A stretch of 64,000 nucleotides of DNA. Origin: Salinibacterium sp. NK8237. Lineage in GTDB: Bacteria; Actinomycetota; Actinomycetes; Actinomycetales; Microbacteriaceae. Position 1 is the first letter of the stretch; each line of letters opens with the position of its first letter. Below are positions 36,457 through 46,201 of this stretch, piece by piece. Location: assembly GCF_015864955.1 (NCBI RefSeq), contig NZ_JADYWE010000002.1, positions 438,326 through 502,325 of the forward strand, in the 5' to 3' direction. Under the pieces are notes generated by a model that did not search any database, was not told where the DNA came from, and saw only the letters and a program-made list of their open reading frames with translations. The position numbers and the translations under genes are program-made.

Positions 36457-36789
36457 TTGATTTCTTTCACTTCGCTCGCAACCAGTGCGATTCTCTGGAC
36501 GGCTACTCCCAGCCCCGAGCCGAGCCTGTATCCGGCCTATGAGGGTGACCCCAACTTGGTCACTCCCGGCGTAGTTGGCTTCATCGGCATCTTGTTCGTC
36601 GCGGTAGCCACGTTGTTTATTGTCATGGACATGAACCGTCGCGTGCGCCGCGTTCGTTACCGTGAGCTCGCTCAGGAAACGATCCGTGCCGAGCAGGCTG
36701 CTGCCGCCGGCGAGACCGATGGTCGCACCGCGGGCGCCGCTGATGGTGGCGATGCTGATGATGCTGCGCCTACACAACGGGCGGATTAG
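36457..36789 (+). CDS. Small hypothetical membrane protein
   Basis: Protein of about 110 residues with a hydrophobic segment at about 28-50 (TPGVVGFIGILFVAVATLF), then MDMNRRVRRVRYREL and an Ala/Asp/Gly-rich tail. The TPGVVGF...RRVRRVRYR arrangement recurs in actinobacteria next to DUF4307/mca genes. The TTG at 36457 is chosen because AGAGGA stands six bases before it; ATGs at 36418 and 36421 are alternatives without a binding site. Its end overlaps the convergent trhA gene by 20 bases. Function unknown. Confidence 0.72.
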   Translation: MISFTSLATSAILWTATPSPEPSLYPAYEGDPNLVTPGVVGFIGILFVAVATLFIVMDMNRRVRRVRYRELAQETIRAEQAAAAGETDGRTAGAADGGDADDAAPTQRAD

Positions 36790-37525
36790 TCGCCACGAGA
36801 AAGATACCGACCCAGTGGCAGAGGAACGCCAGTAGCGTCAGCGTGTGAAAGATCTCGTGGAACCCGAACACTCCGGGCACGGGATTCGGTCGCTTAAGAC
36901 CGTAGATGACAGCGCCAACGGTGTAGAAGAGTCCACCGGCCAGGATGAGCGTCATCATGATCCAGTTGGCTTGGAAGAAGTCGACGATGAACATCATCGC
37001 GCCCCAGCCGAGCAGCACATACAGCGGAACGTAGAGCCAGCGCGGGGCCCCCACCCAGAAGATGCGGAAGCCGATGCCGAGAGCAGCGCCGCTCCAGACG
37101 ATCCAGAGCAAAATGGTCGCCTTCTCGGGCGAAAGCGCCAGAACAGTGATCGGGGTATAGGAACCGGCAATGAGCAAGAAAATATTGGAGTGATCGAAGC
37201 GCTTCAGCATCATCCGCGTCTTCTCGCTCCAGTTGAAGCGGTGGTAAAGCGCTGAGATGCCAAACAGCATCAGTGATGAGGCAAAGAAGACTGCTGAACT
37301 GACCTTCGCCGCGGTGCCATCGGCCATGACCAGCAGGATGATGCCGAGCACGATTGCCAGAGGAAACGTGCCGGCGTGGATCCAACCGCGCCACGTTGGT
37401 TTTGCGTCGGCCGGGTCGCTCGTCATCACGTCATCGACGAACGGAAGCTCGGGAAGGCGCGATGCGTCTTCCTTCTCAACGGCCGCTGCAGCAGCGATAT
37501 CGGCGGCATCTTGGTTCATGCTCAC
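36770..37525 (-). CDS. trhA: Hemolysin III family protein (TrhA, PAQR-type)
   Basis: Seven-helix membrane protein of 251 residues of the PAQR/hemolysin III family. Conserved motifs include LYHRFNWSEKTRMMLKRFDHSNIF, with its His and Asp residues, and the C-terminal GFHEIFHTLTLLAFLCHW, whose His residues would bind zinc. Members influence membrane-lipid homeostasis; haemolysis is not implied. An acidic N-terminal 45 residues precedes the first helix. GTG 37525 or ATG 37519 can start it. It is divergent from uppS with 57 bases between the starts. Confidence 0.92.
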   Translation of the reverse strand: MSMNQDAADIAAAAAVEKEDASRLPELPFVDDVMTSDPADAKPTWRGWIHAGTFPLAIVLGIILLVMADGTAAKVSSAVFFASSLMLFGISALYHRFNWSEKTRMMLKRFDHSNIFLLIAGSYTPITVLALSPEKATILLWIVWSGAALGIGFRIFWVGAPRWLYVPLYVLLGWGAMMFIVDFFQANWIMMTLILAGGLFYTVGAVIYGLKRPNPVPGVFGFHEIFHTLTLLAFLCHWVGIFLVATNPPVV

Positions 37526-37570
37526 AGTTTACGCCTGACGTAGTTTCACTTGTTGAGCGCCGGAGTGGTC

Positions 37571-37576
37571 TAACGT
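37571..37576 (+). promoter_or_regulatory. Probable -10 box of uppS (leaderless)
   Basis: TAACGT ends six bases before GTG 37583, with no Shine-Dalgarno sequence between them. Confidence 0.5.
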
Positions 37577-37582
37577 AGTTCC

Positions 37583-38368
37583 GTGAGTAAGCGACAGTCT
37601 CCATTCGGTCGCGGTTTTCTTTACGGTCTTTACCAGAAAAAACTGCGTCGCCAGCTAGAGGGCCAGCAATTGCCGCGCCACGTAGCCATGATCATTGATG
37701 GCAACCGGCGTTGGGCCAAATTGAAAGATCTCGAGACGGCAGCCCACGGTCATCGTGCCGGCGCGGCCAAGTATCGAGAGTTTCTGGTCTGGTGCGACGA
37801 CCTCGACATTTCAGTGGCGACGCTCTACCTGCTCTCGACCGACAATCTCACCAGCCGATCACCCGAAGAGTTGAAAGAGCTGTTCACGATCATTGGTGAT
37901 CTTGCCGAAGATTTGTCGCACTTTCGCGACTGGCGCGTTCAACATGTGGGATCGGATGCTGGCCTCCCCGAGCAGCTCAAGGCCCAGCTCAAGGGCGCTC
38001 ACGAGCGCACCGCAGACAACACCGGTCTGCACGTCAACCTCGCCATCGGCTACGGCGGACGCCACGAAATCGCTGAAGCCATGCGCCGTATCGTGCGCAA
38101 CCACAGTGATGAGGGTCACAGCCTTGACGCCCTCGCTGAACTGCTCACTCCGGAACTCATAGGCGAGCACCTCTACACGAAGGGGCAGCCCGACCCCGAC
38201 CTCGTCATCCGCACCTCGGGGGAGCAGCGCATTAGCGACTTCATGCTGTGGCAATCCGCCCACAGTGAGCTGTACTTCATGGAAGCGCTCGGGCCCGACC
38301 TGCGCGAGGTCGATTTCTTGCGCGCCCTTCGTGATTTCTCGCGACGTAACCGCCGCTTCGGTGCCTAA
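37583..38368 (+). CDS. uppS: Isoprenyl transferase (cis-prenyl diphosphate synthase)
   Basis: Condenses isopentenyl diphosphate units into the polyprenyl carrier lipid used for cell-wall synthesis. The 261 residues include the catalytic Asp in AMIIDGNRRWAK, HRAGAAKYREFL, LYLLSTDNL, the NLAIGYGGRHEI stretch and the RTSGEQRISDFMLWQSAHSEL block. The IDGNRRWA form is that of actinobacterial decaprenyl-type enzymes rather than the usual MDGNGRWA. It is likely transcribed alone and leaderless from a GTG. Confidence 0.95.
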   Translation: MSKRQSPFGRGFLYGLYQKKLRRQLEGQQLPRHVAMIIDGNRRWAKLKDLETAAHGHRAGAAKYREFLVWCDDLDISVATLYLLSTDNLTSRSPEELKELFTIIGDLAEDLSHFRDWRVQHVGSDAGLPEQLKAQLKGAHERTADNTGLHVNLAIGYGGRHEIAEAMRRIVRNHSDEGHSLDALAELLTPELIGEHLYTKGQPDPDLVIRTSGEQRISDFMLWQSAHSELYFMEALGPDLREVDFLRALRDFSRRNRRFGA

Positions 38369-38469
38369 CCGCAAACCGAATATGACGCGATGGTGTCTTA
38401 GGGCGTGTCGTTACGCCCAGATTGCCTGACGGGTTTAGCGTTCAATCCATCAGGTATGGCGCCTGATCG

Positions 38470-38542
38470 AGACGGCCACGTAAGTTCGTTTTCGTAAAGT
38501 ACTGGCCGTCTTCGCAGACTGGATCCGAGTGCTCGCACTCGG
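38470..38542 (+). promoter_or_regulatory. Structured leader before phoH
   Basis: Two perfect hairpins stand between uppS and phoH: arms 38470-38478 and 38503-38511 (nine pairs, 24-base loop) and arms 38525-38531 and 38536-38542 (seven pairs, CTCG loop). The second ends two bases before the ATG and includes part of the GGGG that would serve as ribosome-binding site, so it could limit translation initiation. Alternatively the first is the uppS terminator. Confidence 0.45.
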
Positions 38543-38544
38543 GG

Positions 38545-39918
38545 ATGGAGTGCACGTTGGCCGACCTAGCAACCCCCAAGACCACGATCACCACGTCGAA
38601 GGCGGGAGGGCGGGCCCAACGACAAGCCGAGCGTACATACGTTCTGGATACGTCTGTTTTGCTCTCCGACCCGAGCTCGATCAAGCGGTTTGCCGAACAC
38701 AATGTTGTTCTGCCCGTTGTAGTGATCACCGAACTCGAAGCCAAGCGCAACGACCCCGAGATTGGGTACTTCGCCAGGCAAGCGCTGCGCAGTCTCGACG
38801 AGATGCGCGTCAAGCATGAGCGCCTCGACTTTCCCATCTCGGTGGGCGACGACGGCGGCACGCTGCGTGTCGAGCTCAACCACTCCAATATGTCTGTGCT
38901 TCCCTCCGGGCTGCAGTTGGGCGATAACGATTCGCGAATTCTTGCTGTTGCGCTCAACCTCGCCAACGAGGGGCTGGATGTCACGGTCGTCTCAAAAGAT
39001 CTTCCCCTGCGGGTGAAGGCGGCATCCATCGGTCTCGCGGCCGAGGAGTACCGCGCAGAGCTCGCTGTGGACTCCGGGTGGACCGGCCAAGCAGAGATCG
39101 AGCTGAGCGGCGACCAAGTCGCTGAGCTCTATGACAAAGAACGTTTGCAGTCGCGAGCGGTGGGAGACCTGCCCATTAATACCGGGCTCGTGGTTACCTC
39201 TGAACGTGGCTCGGCCTTGGCGCGAGTGACAGCCCGCGGCACGATGTCGCTCATTCGTGGCGATCGGGAGCTTTTCGGCTTGCACGGGCGTAGTGCCGAG
39301 CAGCGGCTGGCTATCGATATGCTTCTCGACCCCGAGCTGGGCATTGTCTCGCTTGGCGGAAGTGCCGGAACGGGAAAGTCGGCCCTCGCGCTCTGCGCCG
39401 GTCTCGAAGCGGTTCTGGAGAAGCAGCAGCATCGCAAGATCATGGTCTTCCGTCCGCTCTACGCGGTGGGCGGTCAAGAGTTGGGTTACTTGCCCGGTGA
39501 TGCAGCCGAAAAGATGAATCCTTGGGCTCAGGCAGTGTTCGACACGCTCGGTTCGGTCGTGTCCGAGAACGTGCTTGAAGAAGTGCTCGAGCGGGGGCTC
39601 CTCGAAGTGCTTCCACTTACTCACATCCGAGGCCGTTCGCTTCATGATGCGTTTGTGATTGTGGATGAGGCGCAGTCGCTGGAACGCAATGTTCTGTTGA
39701 CAGTGCTCAGTCGTATCGGTCAGAACTCTCGCGTCGTGCTGACCCACGATGTGGCGCAGCGCGATAACCTCCGCGTCGGTCGCCATGACGGCGTCGCGTC
39801 GGTTATCGAAACGCTCAAGGGGCATTCACTCTTCGGCCACATCACCCTGACGCGTTCGGAACGTTCTGCGATCGCCGCTCTCGTTACTGAGCTGCTGGAA
39901 GGCAACGAAATCGCCTAA
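38545..39918 (+). CDS. phoH2: PIN-PhoH (PhoH2-type) ribonuclease/helicase
   Basis: Fusion of a PIN RNase domain and a PhoH ATPase, 457 residues. Residues 30-165 are the PIN part ([13 protein letters not shown] with the first acidic residue, then VITELEAKR and the LGDNDSRIL segment). Residues 250-457 are PhoH with Walker [12 protein letters not shown], the [17 protein letters not shown] loop, and the DEAQ box in [11 protein letters not shown]. Mycobacterial PhoH2 is a sequence-specific RNA helicase and RNase. No antitoxin PhoAT-like gene is seen upstream; the space instead holds hairpins. The start ATG is not certain. Confidence 0.93.
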   Translation: MECTLADLATPKTTITTSKAGGRAQRQAERTYVLDTSVLLSDPSSIKRFAEHNVVLPVVVITELEAKRNDPEIGYFARQALRSLDEMRVKHERLDFPISVGDDGGTLRVELNHSNMSVLPSGLQLGDNDSRILAVALNLANEGLDVTVVSKDLPLRVKAASIGLAAEEYRAELAVDSGWTGQAEIELSGDQVAELYDKERLQSRAVGDLPINTGLVVTSERGSALARVTARGTMSLIRGDRELFGLHGRSAEQRLAIDMLLDPELGIVSLGGSAGTGKSALALCAGLEAVLEKQQHRKIMVFRPLYAVGGQELGYLPGDAAEKMNPWAQAVFDTLGSVVSENVLEEVLERGLLEVLPLTHIRGRSLHDAFVIVDEAQSLERNVLLTVLSRIGQNSRVVLTHDVAQRDNLRVGRHDGVASVIETLKGHSLFGHITLTRSERSAIAALVTELLEGNEIA

Positions 39919-39967
39919 CGAACACGGTCGTCTGACGGTCTAGCTCGTCTAACGATTGGCTGACAAA

Positions 39968-40009
39968 GTCTGAGCACGCCGCGTGAGTGTCAGCGGGGCG
40001 TGCTCAGAC
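39968..40009. terminator. Terminator hairpin after phoH
   Basis: Perfect 13-base arms (39968-39980 and 39997-40009, GTCTGAGCACGCC and its complement) with a 16-base loop, about 50 bases after the phoH stop. No long T run follows. A -10 box for the next gene lies five bases downstream. Confidence 0.7.
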
Positions 40010-40025
40010 AACGTAAGGTTTTCTC

Positions 40026-40793
40026 GTGGGCTCGGTGTGGTGGTTTTTGGCAATTCCCCTTGGGGTTGCCGCGGTGTGGGCGATTCTTGCACCCCGAAAC
40101 CAGTGGCGCAGCCTGTTCTCCTGGTCAGTAGCCAACGCACACTCGTCAGAACCGGGTGGTGCAGCCTATGCGTATCGGCAAATCATCGCCGGTATCGCGC
40201 TCGGGCTCTCTCTTCTCATGGTGGTGCTCGCCATGGCGGCTACTGCGTCACGTGCTCCCCAGGAGGCGTCGCGCATTCCCGATATTGAGCTGATGTGGGG
40301 CTCGCCGGCGCCGTTGTTGGCGTATCGCGCGTTCAAACCTGCCGCAGCCCCCGATTCAGATCTCGTCGACGTGCCGATCGAGAGTTACCTCCCCGTGAAT
40401 GACAATGCGGCGGCGCCACTGTATTTGCTCGACCTCGAACGGTTCTCTCGTTTGGGCACCACCAATATTCCGGGCTATATCGGCAGCGAGCCAGATGACA
40501 CGGATTCGACTATTGGTCGAGCTGATGTGCTGCTTCACGTCCGGGGGCCGTTGCTGTGCATCCCGCGCCGGGTTGTGGTTGTCGAAGACGCCCAAAGCGT
40601 GCAAATCGCTGTTCAGTATGGTTTGCCCACATCGAGCGATCCTTCGAAATCTGATAACGAAGAAGCGTGCCTGATCGGCGAAGACCTTACTGCCTCGGTG
40701 CTCATCCCCGTCACGTTGAACGATGTAATTGGAGAGCGTTCCGTCGAGGGCCTCGACGGAACGCCGCTCACACTGCTTGATACAACTAGTTAG
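40026..40793 (+). CDS. Hypothetical membrane protein
   Basis: Unrecognised protein of 255 residues. A first hydrophobic helix (about 3-21, [19 protein letters not shown]) is followed by a short loop and a second helix (about 54-74). About 180 extracytoplasmic residues follow with two Cys (LLCIPRR and EACLIGED) that could form a disulfide, plus an [21 protein letters not shown] stretch. The GTG is preceded by TAAGGT six bases upstream, so the mRNA is probably leaderless. It overlaps the convergent fumC stop by four bases. No function is assigned. Confidence 0.75.
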   Translation: MGSVWWFLAIPLGVAAVWAILAPRNQWRSLFSWSVANAHSSEPGGAAYAYRQIIAGIALGLSLLMVVLAMAATASRAPQEASRIPDIELMWGSPAPLLAYRAFKPAAAPDSDLVDVPIESYLPVNDNAAAPLYLLDLERFSRLGTTNIPGYIGSEPDDTDSTIGRADVLLHVRGPLLCIPRRVVVVEDAQSVQIAVQYGLPTSSDPSKSDNEEACLIGEDLTASVLIPVTLNDVIGERSVEGLDGTPLTLLDTTS

Positions 40794-42187
40794 CCAGGCG
40801 TCGTCATCGACAGAACGTCGAGGGCGGCATCCAACTGTTCGAGCGTGACTTCGCCGCGCTCGACAAAGCCGAGGTCAATCACGGCTTCACGCACGGTGAT
40901 TGACTGGGCAACAGCGTGCTTAGCGATCTTGGACGCTGCTTCGTACCCGATGATCTTGTTCAGCGGCGTCACGATCGACGGCGATGATTCTGCAAGAGCG
41001 AGGGCACGCTCGAGGTTCGCTTCGAGACCATCAACGGTCTTGTCGGCGAGGGCGCGCAACGAGTTCGAGAGCAGGCGGCTCGATTCGAGCAGCGACGTTC
41101 CCATGACGGGGATCGCGACGTTGAGTTCGAATGCTCCGGATGCTCCGCCCCACGCGATGGTCGCGTCGTTGCCGATAACGCGAGCGCACACCATGAGTAC
41201 AGCTTCGGGGATTACCGGGTTGACCTTTCCGGGCATGATCGAGGAACCGGGCTGAAGGTCGGGGATCTGAAGCTCGCCAAGACCGGTGTTGGGGCCTGAG
41301 CCCATCCAGCGGAGGTCGTTGCAGATCTTGGTGACGGAGACCGCGATCACGCGGAGTGCGCCGGATGCTTCAACGAGCGAGTCGCGAGCACCTTGAGCTT
41401 CGAAGTGATCTTCGGCCTCAGTGATCGGCAGACCGGAGTTTTCGGCGAGGATTTCAATCACGCGCTGCGGGAAGCCGAGCGGGGTGTTGATTCCGGTGCC
41501 GACAGCGGTGCCGCCGAGGGGAACTTCTGCAACGCGGGGGATCGCCGACTGGATGCGGGCGATGCCGAGACGAATCTGGCGCGCGTAGCCGGCAAATTCT
41601 TGGCCGAGGGTGACGGGAGTGGCGTCCATGAGGTGGGTGCGGCCAGCCTTGACAGCGCCCTTCCACAGTTCAGCTTTCACGTCGAGGGCTGCAGCGAGGT
41701 GCTCGAGCGAGGGGATGAGGTCACCGATGAGAGCACCAGTGACAGCGAGGTGCACCGAGGTGGGGAACACGTCGTTGGACGACTGTGACGCATTGACGTG
41801 GTCGTTGGGGTGAACGGCGCTGCCAAGCGAGTCTGTCGCGAGGCGAGCAAGAACTTCGTTCATGTTCATGTTCGAGGAGGTTCCACTGCCGGTCTGGTAG
41901 GTGTCGACCGGGAACTGGTTGTGGAACTGACCGTCGATGATCTGGTCTGCGGCGCCCACGATGGCATCGGCGATGGCCGGGTCGAGCTTGCCGAGTTCGC
42001 TGTTGGCGATGGCGGCCGCACGCTTGACGCGCGCGAGAGCCACGATCTGCGCCGGCTCAAGGCCCGTGCCCGAGATAGGAAAGTTCTCTACTGCGCGCTG
42101 CGTCTGAGCGCCATAGAGGGCATCCTTGGGCACGCGTACCTCGCCCATGGTGTCGTGTTCGATGCGGTATTCGGTGGAACTCGTCAC
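40790..42187 (-). CDS. fumC: Class II fumarate hydratase
   Basis: Hydrates fumarate to malate in the citric acid cycle. The 465 residues carry [46 protein letters not shown] and the superfamily signature [11 protein letters not shown], whose loop holds the catalytic Ser. The oxygen-stable tetrameric class is indicated. The start is GTG 42187 with AAAGGATT upstream. It is on the minus strand with the carbonic anhydrase gene 53 bases upstream, perhaps in one unit. Confidence 0.96.
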   Translation of the reverse strand: MTSSTEYRIEHDTMGEVRVPKDALYGAQTQRAVENFPISGTGLEPAQIVALARVKRAAAIANSELGKLDPAIADAIVGAADQIIDGQFHNQFPVDTYQTGSGTSSNMNMNEVLARLATDSLGSAVHPNDHVNASQSSNDVFPTSVHLAVTGALIGDLIPSLEHLAAALDVKAELWKGAVKAGRTHLMDATPVTLGQEFAGYARQIRLGIARIQSAIPRVAEVPLGGTAVGTGINTPLGFPQRVIEILAENSGLPITEAEDHFEAQGARDSLVEASGALRVIAVSVTKICNDLRWMGSGPNTGLGELQIPDLQPGSSIMPGKVNPVIPEAVLMVCARVIGNDATIAWGGASGAFELNVAIPVMGTSLLESSRLLSNSLRALADKTVDGLEANLERALALAESSPSIVTPLNKIIGYEAASKIAKHAVAQSITVREAVIDLGFVERGEVTLEQLDAALDVLSMTTPG

Positions 42188-42240
42188 AGCGTTGTAATCC
42201 TTTGTTTGCGAGCGAACTGGGTGAGACGTGGTGGAGGGCG

Positions 42241-42882
42241 CTAAACCGTGCCGATAACGAGGTCGGGGACAGCCCGACCCTCAAGCAAACGGTAGTTCGC
42301 GCCTACCACTGCAAGAGTACCTGCGGCTACCGCATCACTGATGAGTTCTGACGCATTCATGAGCTCAAGAATGGTGGCGCGCAAATGAATGCGTCCGACG
42401 TCGTAGGCGTTGATCTCATCAATCGTTACCGCGCCTGATTCGCTGCCCGCAACGCGACGAACGGCGGGCACAATTTTTGAGATCAACGATTGGATGTGCG
42501 GGGGGAGCGCGGGAGCATCCGCTGTCTGGGATTCGATGGCAGCAGCAACAGCACCGCACTCGTCGTGGCCGAGAACGAGAATCAGCGGAACGTTGAGCAC
42601 GCTCACCGCATATTCGAGGGAGCCCACGACGGAGCTGGAGATGACCTGACCGGCGTTACGCACGACGAAGAGATCTCCGAGGCCTTTGTCGAAAATGATT
42701 TCGGCTGCAAGGCGGGAGTCGCTGCAGCCGAAGAGCGCGGCGTGGGGTGCTTGCTCGTTGGCTAGTTCAGTGCGGCGTTCAACGTCTTGACGGGGATGCG
42801 CCGGCGCACCGGAAACGAATCGCTCGTTGCCACGCGACATCTCGTTCCATACCTGGGCGGGTGTTTTGGTGGGGTTCGTCAT
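42241..42882 (-). CDS. Beta-class carbonic anhydrase
   Basis: Zinc enzyme interconverting CO2 and bicarbonate. The 213 residues include the first zinc/switch motif [11 protein letters not shown] (Cys, Asp, Arg), VVRNAGQV and LGHDECGAV, which provides the His and second zinc Cys. The N-terminus ([20 protein letters not shown]) is typical of actinobacterial members. The start ATG overlaps the DUF4245 stop (ATGA), so the two are coupled. It likely supplies bicarbonate to carboxylases; there is no sign of a SulP transporter fusion. Confidence 0.95.
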   Translation of the reverse strand: MTNPTKTPAQVWNEMSRGNERFVSGAPAHPRQDVERRTELANEQAPHAALFGCSDSRLAAEIIFDKGLGDLFVVRNAGQVISSSVVGSLEYAVSVLNVPLILVLGHDECGAVAAAIESQTADAPALPPHIQSLISKIVPAVRRVAGSESGAVTIDEINAYDVGRIHLRATILELMNASELISDAVAAGTLAVVGANYRLLEGRAVPDLVIGTV

Positions 42883-43526
42883 GGTGTCTCCACATCGGCG
42901 GCGATGGATGCCGCAAGTAGTTCGAACTCAGAATCGGCGGCGGTTCCATGCAATACAACTGTGCTGCCTGCGAGCTCCGCCGCGAGCGCGTAGGCATAGT
43001 TTCCGGTGTCGGAATCTGAGCGGCGATCGTAGATAGTCCAATCGATGCCGTCGATCGCGATCGTGCCGGTGGCGAGTGCGCCATCTGTCACGATTCCTAC
43101 CCACGTGGGGTTCGCGTCGATTCCCTGTTCAAGCGCAATGAACTGTGCACCCGACGATTCGGTGGATGGCGTAACGAACCCGATGTACCAGGTCTGCACC
43201 GAGGAGGTAGTACCCAGTCGCGCAGAGTTCGCGTACCAGGACTCCGGAAGTGAGGGAGCGAGGAGCGGTTCGCTCGCATCAGTTTGAGCATCGGCAGCGA
43301 CGGTCTGGTAGTCGGCAACGACGGGCGTTTCTTCGCTGGGGCGAACAACCACAAGAACCAAGAACAGCACGATTACGAGAGACGCCACAGTTGCGCCGAC
43401 CAAATTGAGAAGAGTCTGGTTGGCGCGGTGCTTACGCGAGTTCTCGGCCTTGCGCGCAAAAGTTTCTTCGGGAGTTTCGGGGCGGCCCAGCCCAGCGACG
43501 ATGCGCGGTTCGGTGCTCTTAGCCAT
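42879..43526 (-). CDS. DUF4245 domain-containing membrane protein
   Basis: Actinobacterial protein of 215 residues commonly found beside xseB, as here. A charged N-terminus with PETPEETFARKAENSRKHR leads to one transmembrane helix (about 42-62). The outer domain follows with LPESWYANSARLG, WYIGFVTPS and DGIDWTIYDRR. Function unknown. It overlaps xseB (TAATG) and the carbonic anhydrase gene (ATGA), so the series xseA-xseB-DUF4245-carbonic anhydrase appears to be one minus-strand operon. Confidence 0.9.
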   Translation of the reverse strand: MAKSTEPRIVAGLGRPETPEETFARKAENSRKHRANQTLLNLVGATVASLVIVLFLVLVVVRPSEETPVVADYQTVAADAQTDASEPLLAPSLPESWYANSARLGTTSSVQTWYIGFVTPSTESSGAQFIALEQGIDANPTWVGIVTDGALATGTIAIDGIDWTIYDRRSDSDTGNYAYALAAELAGSTVVLHGTAADSEFELLAASIAADVETP

Positions 43527-43774
43527 TACTGGTCGGTGCTCGCGTCAGCAGCGCTATCCGCCGTGCTTGTGCTGCGGGCAGCGTCAAGGCGAGCGCGAGC
43601 ACCAATAAGCCACTCTTCGCAGCGCTGAGCGAGAGCCTCACCGCGTTCCCAGAAGGCAAGCGATTGTTCGAGCGTTGCCGAACCCTGCTCAAGCTCGTTG
43701 ACAACAGAAATGAGCTCATCCCGAGCTTCTTCATAACTGAGCTCGCTGACGGGAGTTTCGTTGGGGGTAGCCAC
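43526..43774 (-). CDS. xseB: Exodeoxyribonuclease VII small subunit
   Basis: Small helical partner of XseA, 82 residues. The conserved [41 protein letters not shown] helix pair is present (about 10-55). The tail is Ala/Asp/Ser-rich and not conserved. It lies 19 bases after xseA. Confidence 0.94.
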   Translation of the reverse strand: MATPNETPVSELSYEEARDELISVVNELEQGSATLEQSLAFWERGEALAQRCEEWLIGARARLDAARSTSTADSAADASTDQ

Positions 43775-43793
43775 GATGTAATTCTACTGTTCT

Positions 43794-45014
43794 CTAGTTG
43801 TCAGCCGGCTGGCCGGTGACAGTGGTGGAAATCTTGCCGTCGGCAACGGTGAGCAGCAGCTCAGTGCCGTCTGGGGCATCAGAAGTGGAACGCACGGCGG
43901 TGCCATCAGGCAGCTGCGCGATGGCATAGCCGCGCTGCAGGGTGCGTTGAGGGGAGAGGGCTCGCAATTGGCCTGTCAGCTCGGTGACACCGGCGTGGGC
44001 TTTTTCGATTGCGCGCTCCACCAGCTCGTTGCTGCGCGAGACATACCGCGAAAGCTCGTCGGCGTGCGAATCGATAAGCGAAACCGGATTCGCCAACACC
44101 GGTCGGGTGCGCAGCGACTCCAGACGATCACCCTCATAACTGAGACGCTGAGTGATGCGCAGCCGCATGCCGGAGCGTGCCTGCTGCACTCGGCTCAACT
44201 CTTCAGCGACGTCCGGCACGACACGTTTCGCGGCATCAGTGGGGGTGGATGCCCGCAAATCAGCAACCTCGTCGAGCAGCGGTCGATCGTTCTCATGCCC
44301 AATCGCCGATACCAGCGGTGTCACGCAGGCCGCTGCGGTTCGCACTAAGGATTCATCGCTGAACACGAGCAGGTTCTGAAAGTCGCCGCCACCGCGGGCG
44401 ACGATGATGACATCGACCTTGGGATCGGCATCCAACTCTCGGATGCCCTGCGAAACCTCAGAGACCGCACGCTCGCCCTGCACTGCCGCGTGAGCGGTGC
44501 GGAACTTTACGGCGGGCCAGCGCAACTGGGCGTTGCGAATGACGTCCTTCTCAGCGTCGCTATCTTTCGCCGTGACAAGCCCGATGCAGTTCGGCAAGAA
44601 GGGGAGGGGCTTTTTGTGCTCGAAGAGACCCTCGGCGCGCAATTTCTGGCGCAGCAGTTCAAGTTTCTCGAGTAAGTCGCCGAGCCCGACGTGACGCATC
44701 TCGAGCACCTGCATGGTGAGGGTGCCACCCTTGACCCAATAGTTGGGTTTGACGAGGGCAACAACGCGGTCGCCCTGCTTGAGATCTTTCGGCAATTTCG
44801 TGCGCACCGACGACCAAATAGTGAAAGAGATGGTGGCATCCACTTCAAGGTCTTTGAGCTTGCCGTAAATGTTGCCGCCCGATCCGCCCCACTGGGTGAT
44901 CTCACCTTCGACCCACGCTGTGCCCAAGCGCTCGATCCAGCCACGGATCTTCTGGGACAACACCGACACTGGCCACGGAGTATCGACGGTGGGCGGGCCC
45001 TCTGTGATCGTCAC
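43794..45014 (-). CDS. xseA: Exodeoxyribonuclease VII large subunit
   Basis: Catalytic subunit of a metal-independent single-strand exonuclease. The 406 residues start with the OB-fold nucleic-acid domain (about 12-105, WVEGEITQWGGSGGNIYGKLKD). The central domain follows with VTAKDSDAEKD and DVIIVARGGGDFQNLLVFSDE. A coiled-coil C-terminal region ends with LSPQRTLQRGYAI. The GTG start is 96 bases from the divergent ispH. It leads the minus-strand operon toward carbonic anhydrase. Confidence 0.95.
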   Translation of the reverse strand: MTITEGPPTVDTPWPVSVLSQKIRGWIERLGTAWVEGEITQWGGSGGNIYGKLKDLEVDATISFTIWSSVRTKLPKDLKQGDRVVALVKPNYWVKGGTLTMQVLEMRHVGLGDLLEKLELLRQKLRAEGLFEHKKPLPFLPNCIGLVTAKDSDAEKDVIRNAQLRWPAVKFRTAHAAVQGERAVSEVSQGIRELDADPKVDVIIVARGGGDFQNLLVFSDESLVRTAAACVTPLVSAIGHENDRPLLDEVADLRASTPTDAAKRVVPDVAEELSRVQQARSGMRLRITQRLSYEGDRLESLRTRPVLANPVSLIDSHADELSRYVSRSNELVERAIEKAHAGVTELTGQLRALSPQRTLQRGYAIAQLPDGTAVRSTSDAPDGTELLLTVADGKISTTVTGQPADN

Positions 45015-45097
45015 CTAGCCTCCTCAAGCTTGTAAATACAGGGTAGAGGATGCCGCTGATACTGCCTTCCGTTCGGCTTCCGTGCAGCAGTGTTCGG

Positions 45098-45103
45098 TAG
45101 AAT
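45098..45103 (+). promoter_or_regulatory. Probable -10 box of ispH
   Basis: TAGAAT ends seven bases before GTG 45111, consistent with a leaderless or nearly leaderless transcript. Confidence 0.5.
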
Positions 45104-45110
45104 CATCCGA

Positions 45111-46196
45111 GTGAGCACCATTTCTAACGGAAGCGCCCAAGCGCTAGCGATGCCCCCGATGCCCGCACGCCGAGAGCAATTGCAAAATTTGCCGGTCGCA
45201 GGCGCAAAACGCGTCGTCTTAGCGGCTCCGCGTGGCTACTGTGCGGGAGTTGACCGCGCTGTTATCGCTGTCGAAAAAGCGCTCGCCAACTACGGCGCCC
45301 CTGTCTATGTGCGCAAGCAAATCGTGCACAACATTCATGTCGTGACAACGCTCGAAGCACAGGGCGCGATCTTTGTGGATGAGGTCGACGAAATCCCCGA
45401 GGGATCAACGGTCGTCTTTTCGGCCCACGGTGTCTCGCCGGCTGTCGTCAAGGGAGCCTCCGACCGCGAGCTGCATGCGATCGACGCCACTTGCCCTCTC
45501 GTTACCAAGGTTCACCGCGAAGCGACTCGCTTCGCCCGCGACAACTACCAAATCTTGCTCATCGGCCACGATGGCCATGAAGAGGTCGAAGGCACGATGG
45601 GGCACGCTCCCGAGCGCACCATCCTCGTCAACAGCCCCGCCGATGTACCTAACATCGTGGTGGAAAACACCGACAACCTCGTCTGGCTTTCGCAGACCAC
45701 ATTGAGTGTCGATGAAACGATGGAGACGGTTCGCCTGCTGCGCGAACGTTTCCCCACTCTGCAAGATCCGCCGAGCGACGACATTTGTTACGCCACTCAG
45801 AACCGTCAGGTGGCTATCAAGAAGGTGGCCGAAGACGCTGAACTCGTGATTGTGGTCGGCAGCGCCAACAGCTCCAACACGGTCCGCCTTGTGGATGTCG
45901 CTCTTGAGTACGGCGCCAAAGCTGCGTACCGGGTCGATTACGCGAGCGAAATCAAACAAGAGTGGCTTGACGGTGTCGCCACGGTTGGCGTCACGAGCGG
46001 AGCATCCGTTCCCGAAGTTTTGGTTCAAGAAGTGCTGGCCGACCTCGCAGAAGCAGGCTACGGCGACGTCTCCACCGTTGTTACCGCCGAAGAAGACCTC
46101 ATGTTTTCGCTGCCCAAAGAACTGCGCACCGACGCTGCAGGCAACCCCGATGAGCGCGGCCTCGGTGGCCGCAATCGCAAACTTGATTGGCAATAG
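45111..46196 (+). CDS. ispH: 4-hydroxy-3-methylbut-2-enyl diphosphate reductase
   Basis: Last step of the MEP isoprenoid pathway, giving IPP and DMAPP with a [4Fe-4S] cluster. The 361 residues contain the three cluster cysteines in [22 protein letters not shown] and [11 protein letters not shown]. Substrate-binding residues are in [15 protein letters not shown] and [12 protein letters not shown] 45111 is chosen because it follows a -10 box; the same frame upstream has no binding site. The product feeds UppS (37583-38368). Confidence 0.96.
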   Translation: MSTISNGSAQALAMPPMPARREQLQNLPVAGAKRVVLAAPRGYCAGVDRAVIAVEKALANYGAPVYVRKQIVHNIHVVTTLEAQGAIFVDEVDEIPEGSTVVFSAHGVSPAVVKGASDRELHAIDATCPLVTKVHREATRFARDNYQILLIGHDGHEEVEGTMGHAPERTILVNSPADVPNIVVENTDNLVWLSQTTLSVDETMETVRLLRERFPTLQDPPSDDICYATQNRQVAIKKVAEDAELVIVVGSANSSNTVRLVDVALEYGAKAAYRVDYASEIKQEWLDGVATVGVTSGASVPEVLVQEVLADLAEAGYGDVSTVVTAEEDLMFSLPKELRTDAAGNPDERGLGGRNRKLDWQ

Positions 46197-46201
46197 AGTT
46201 C

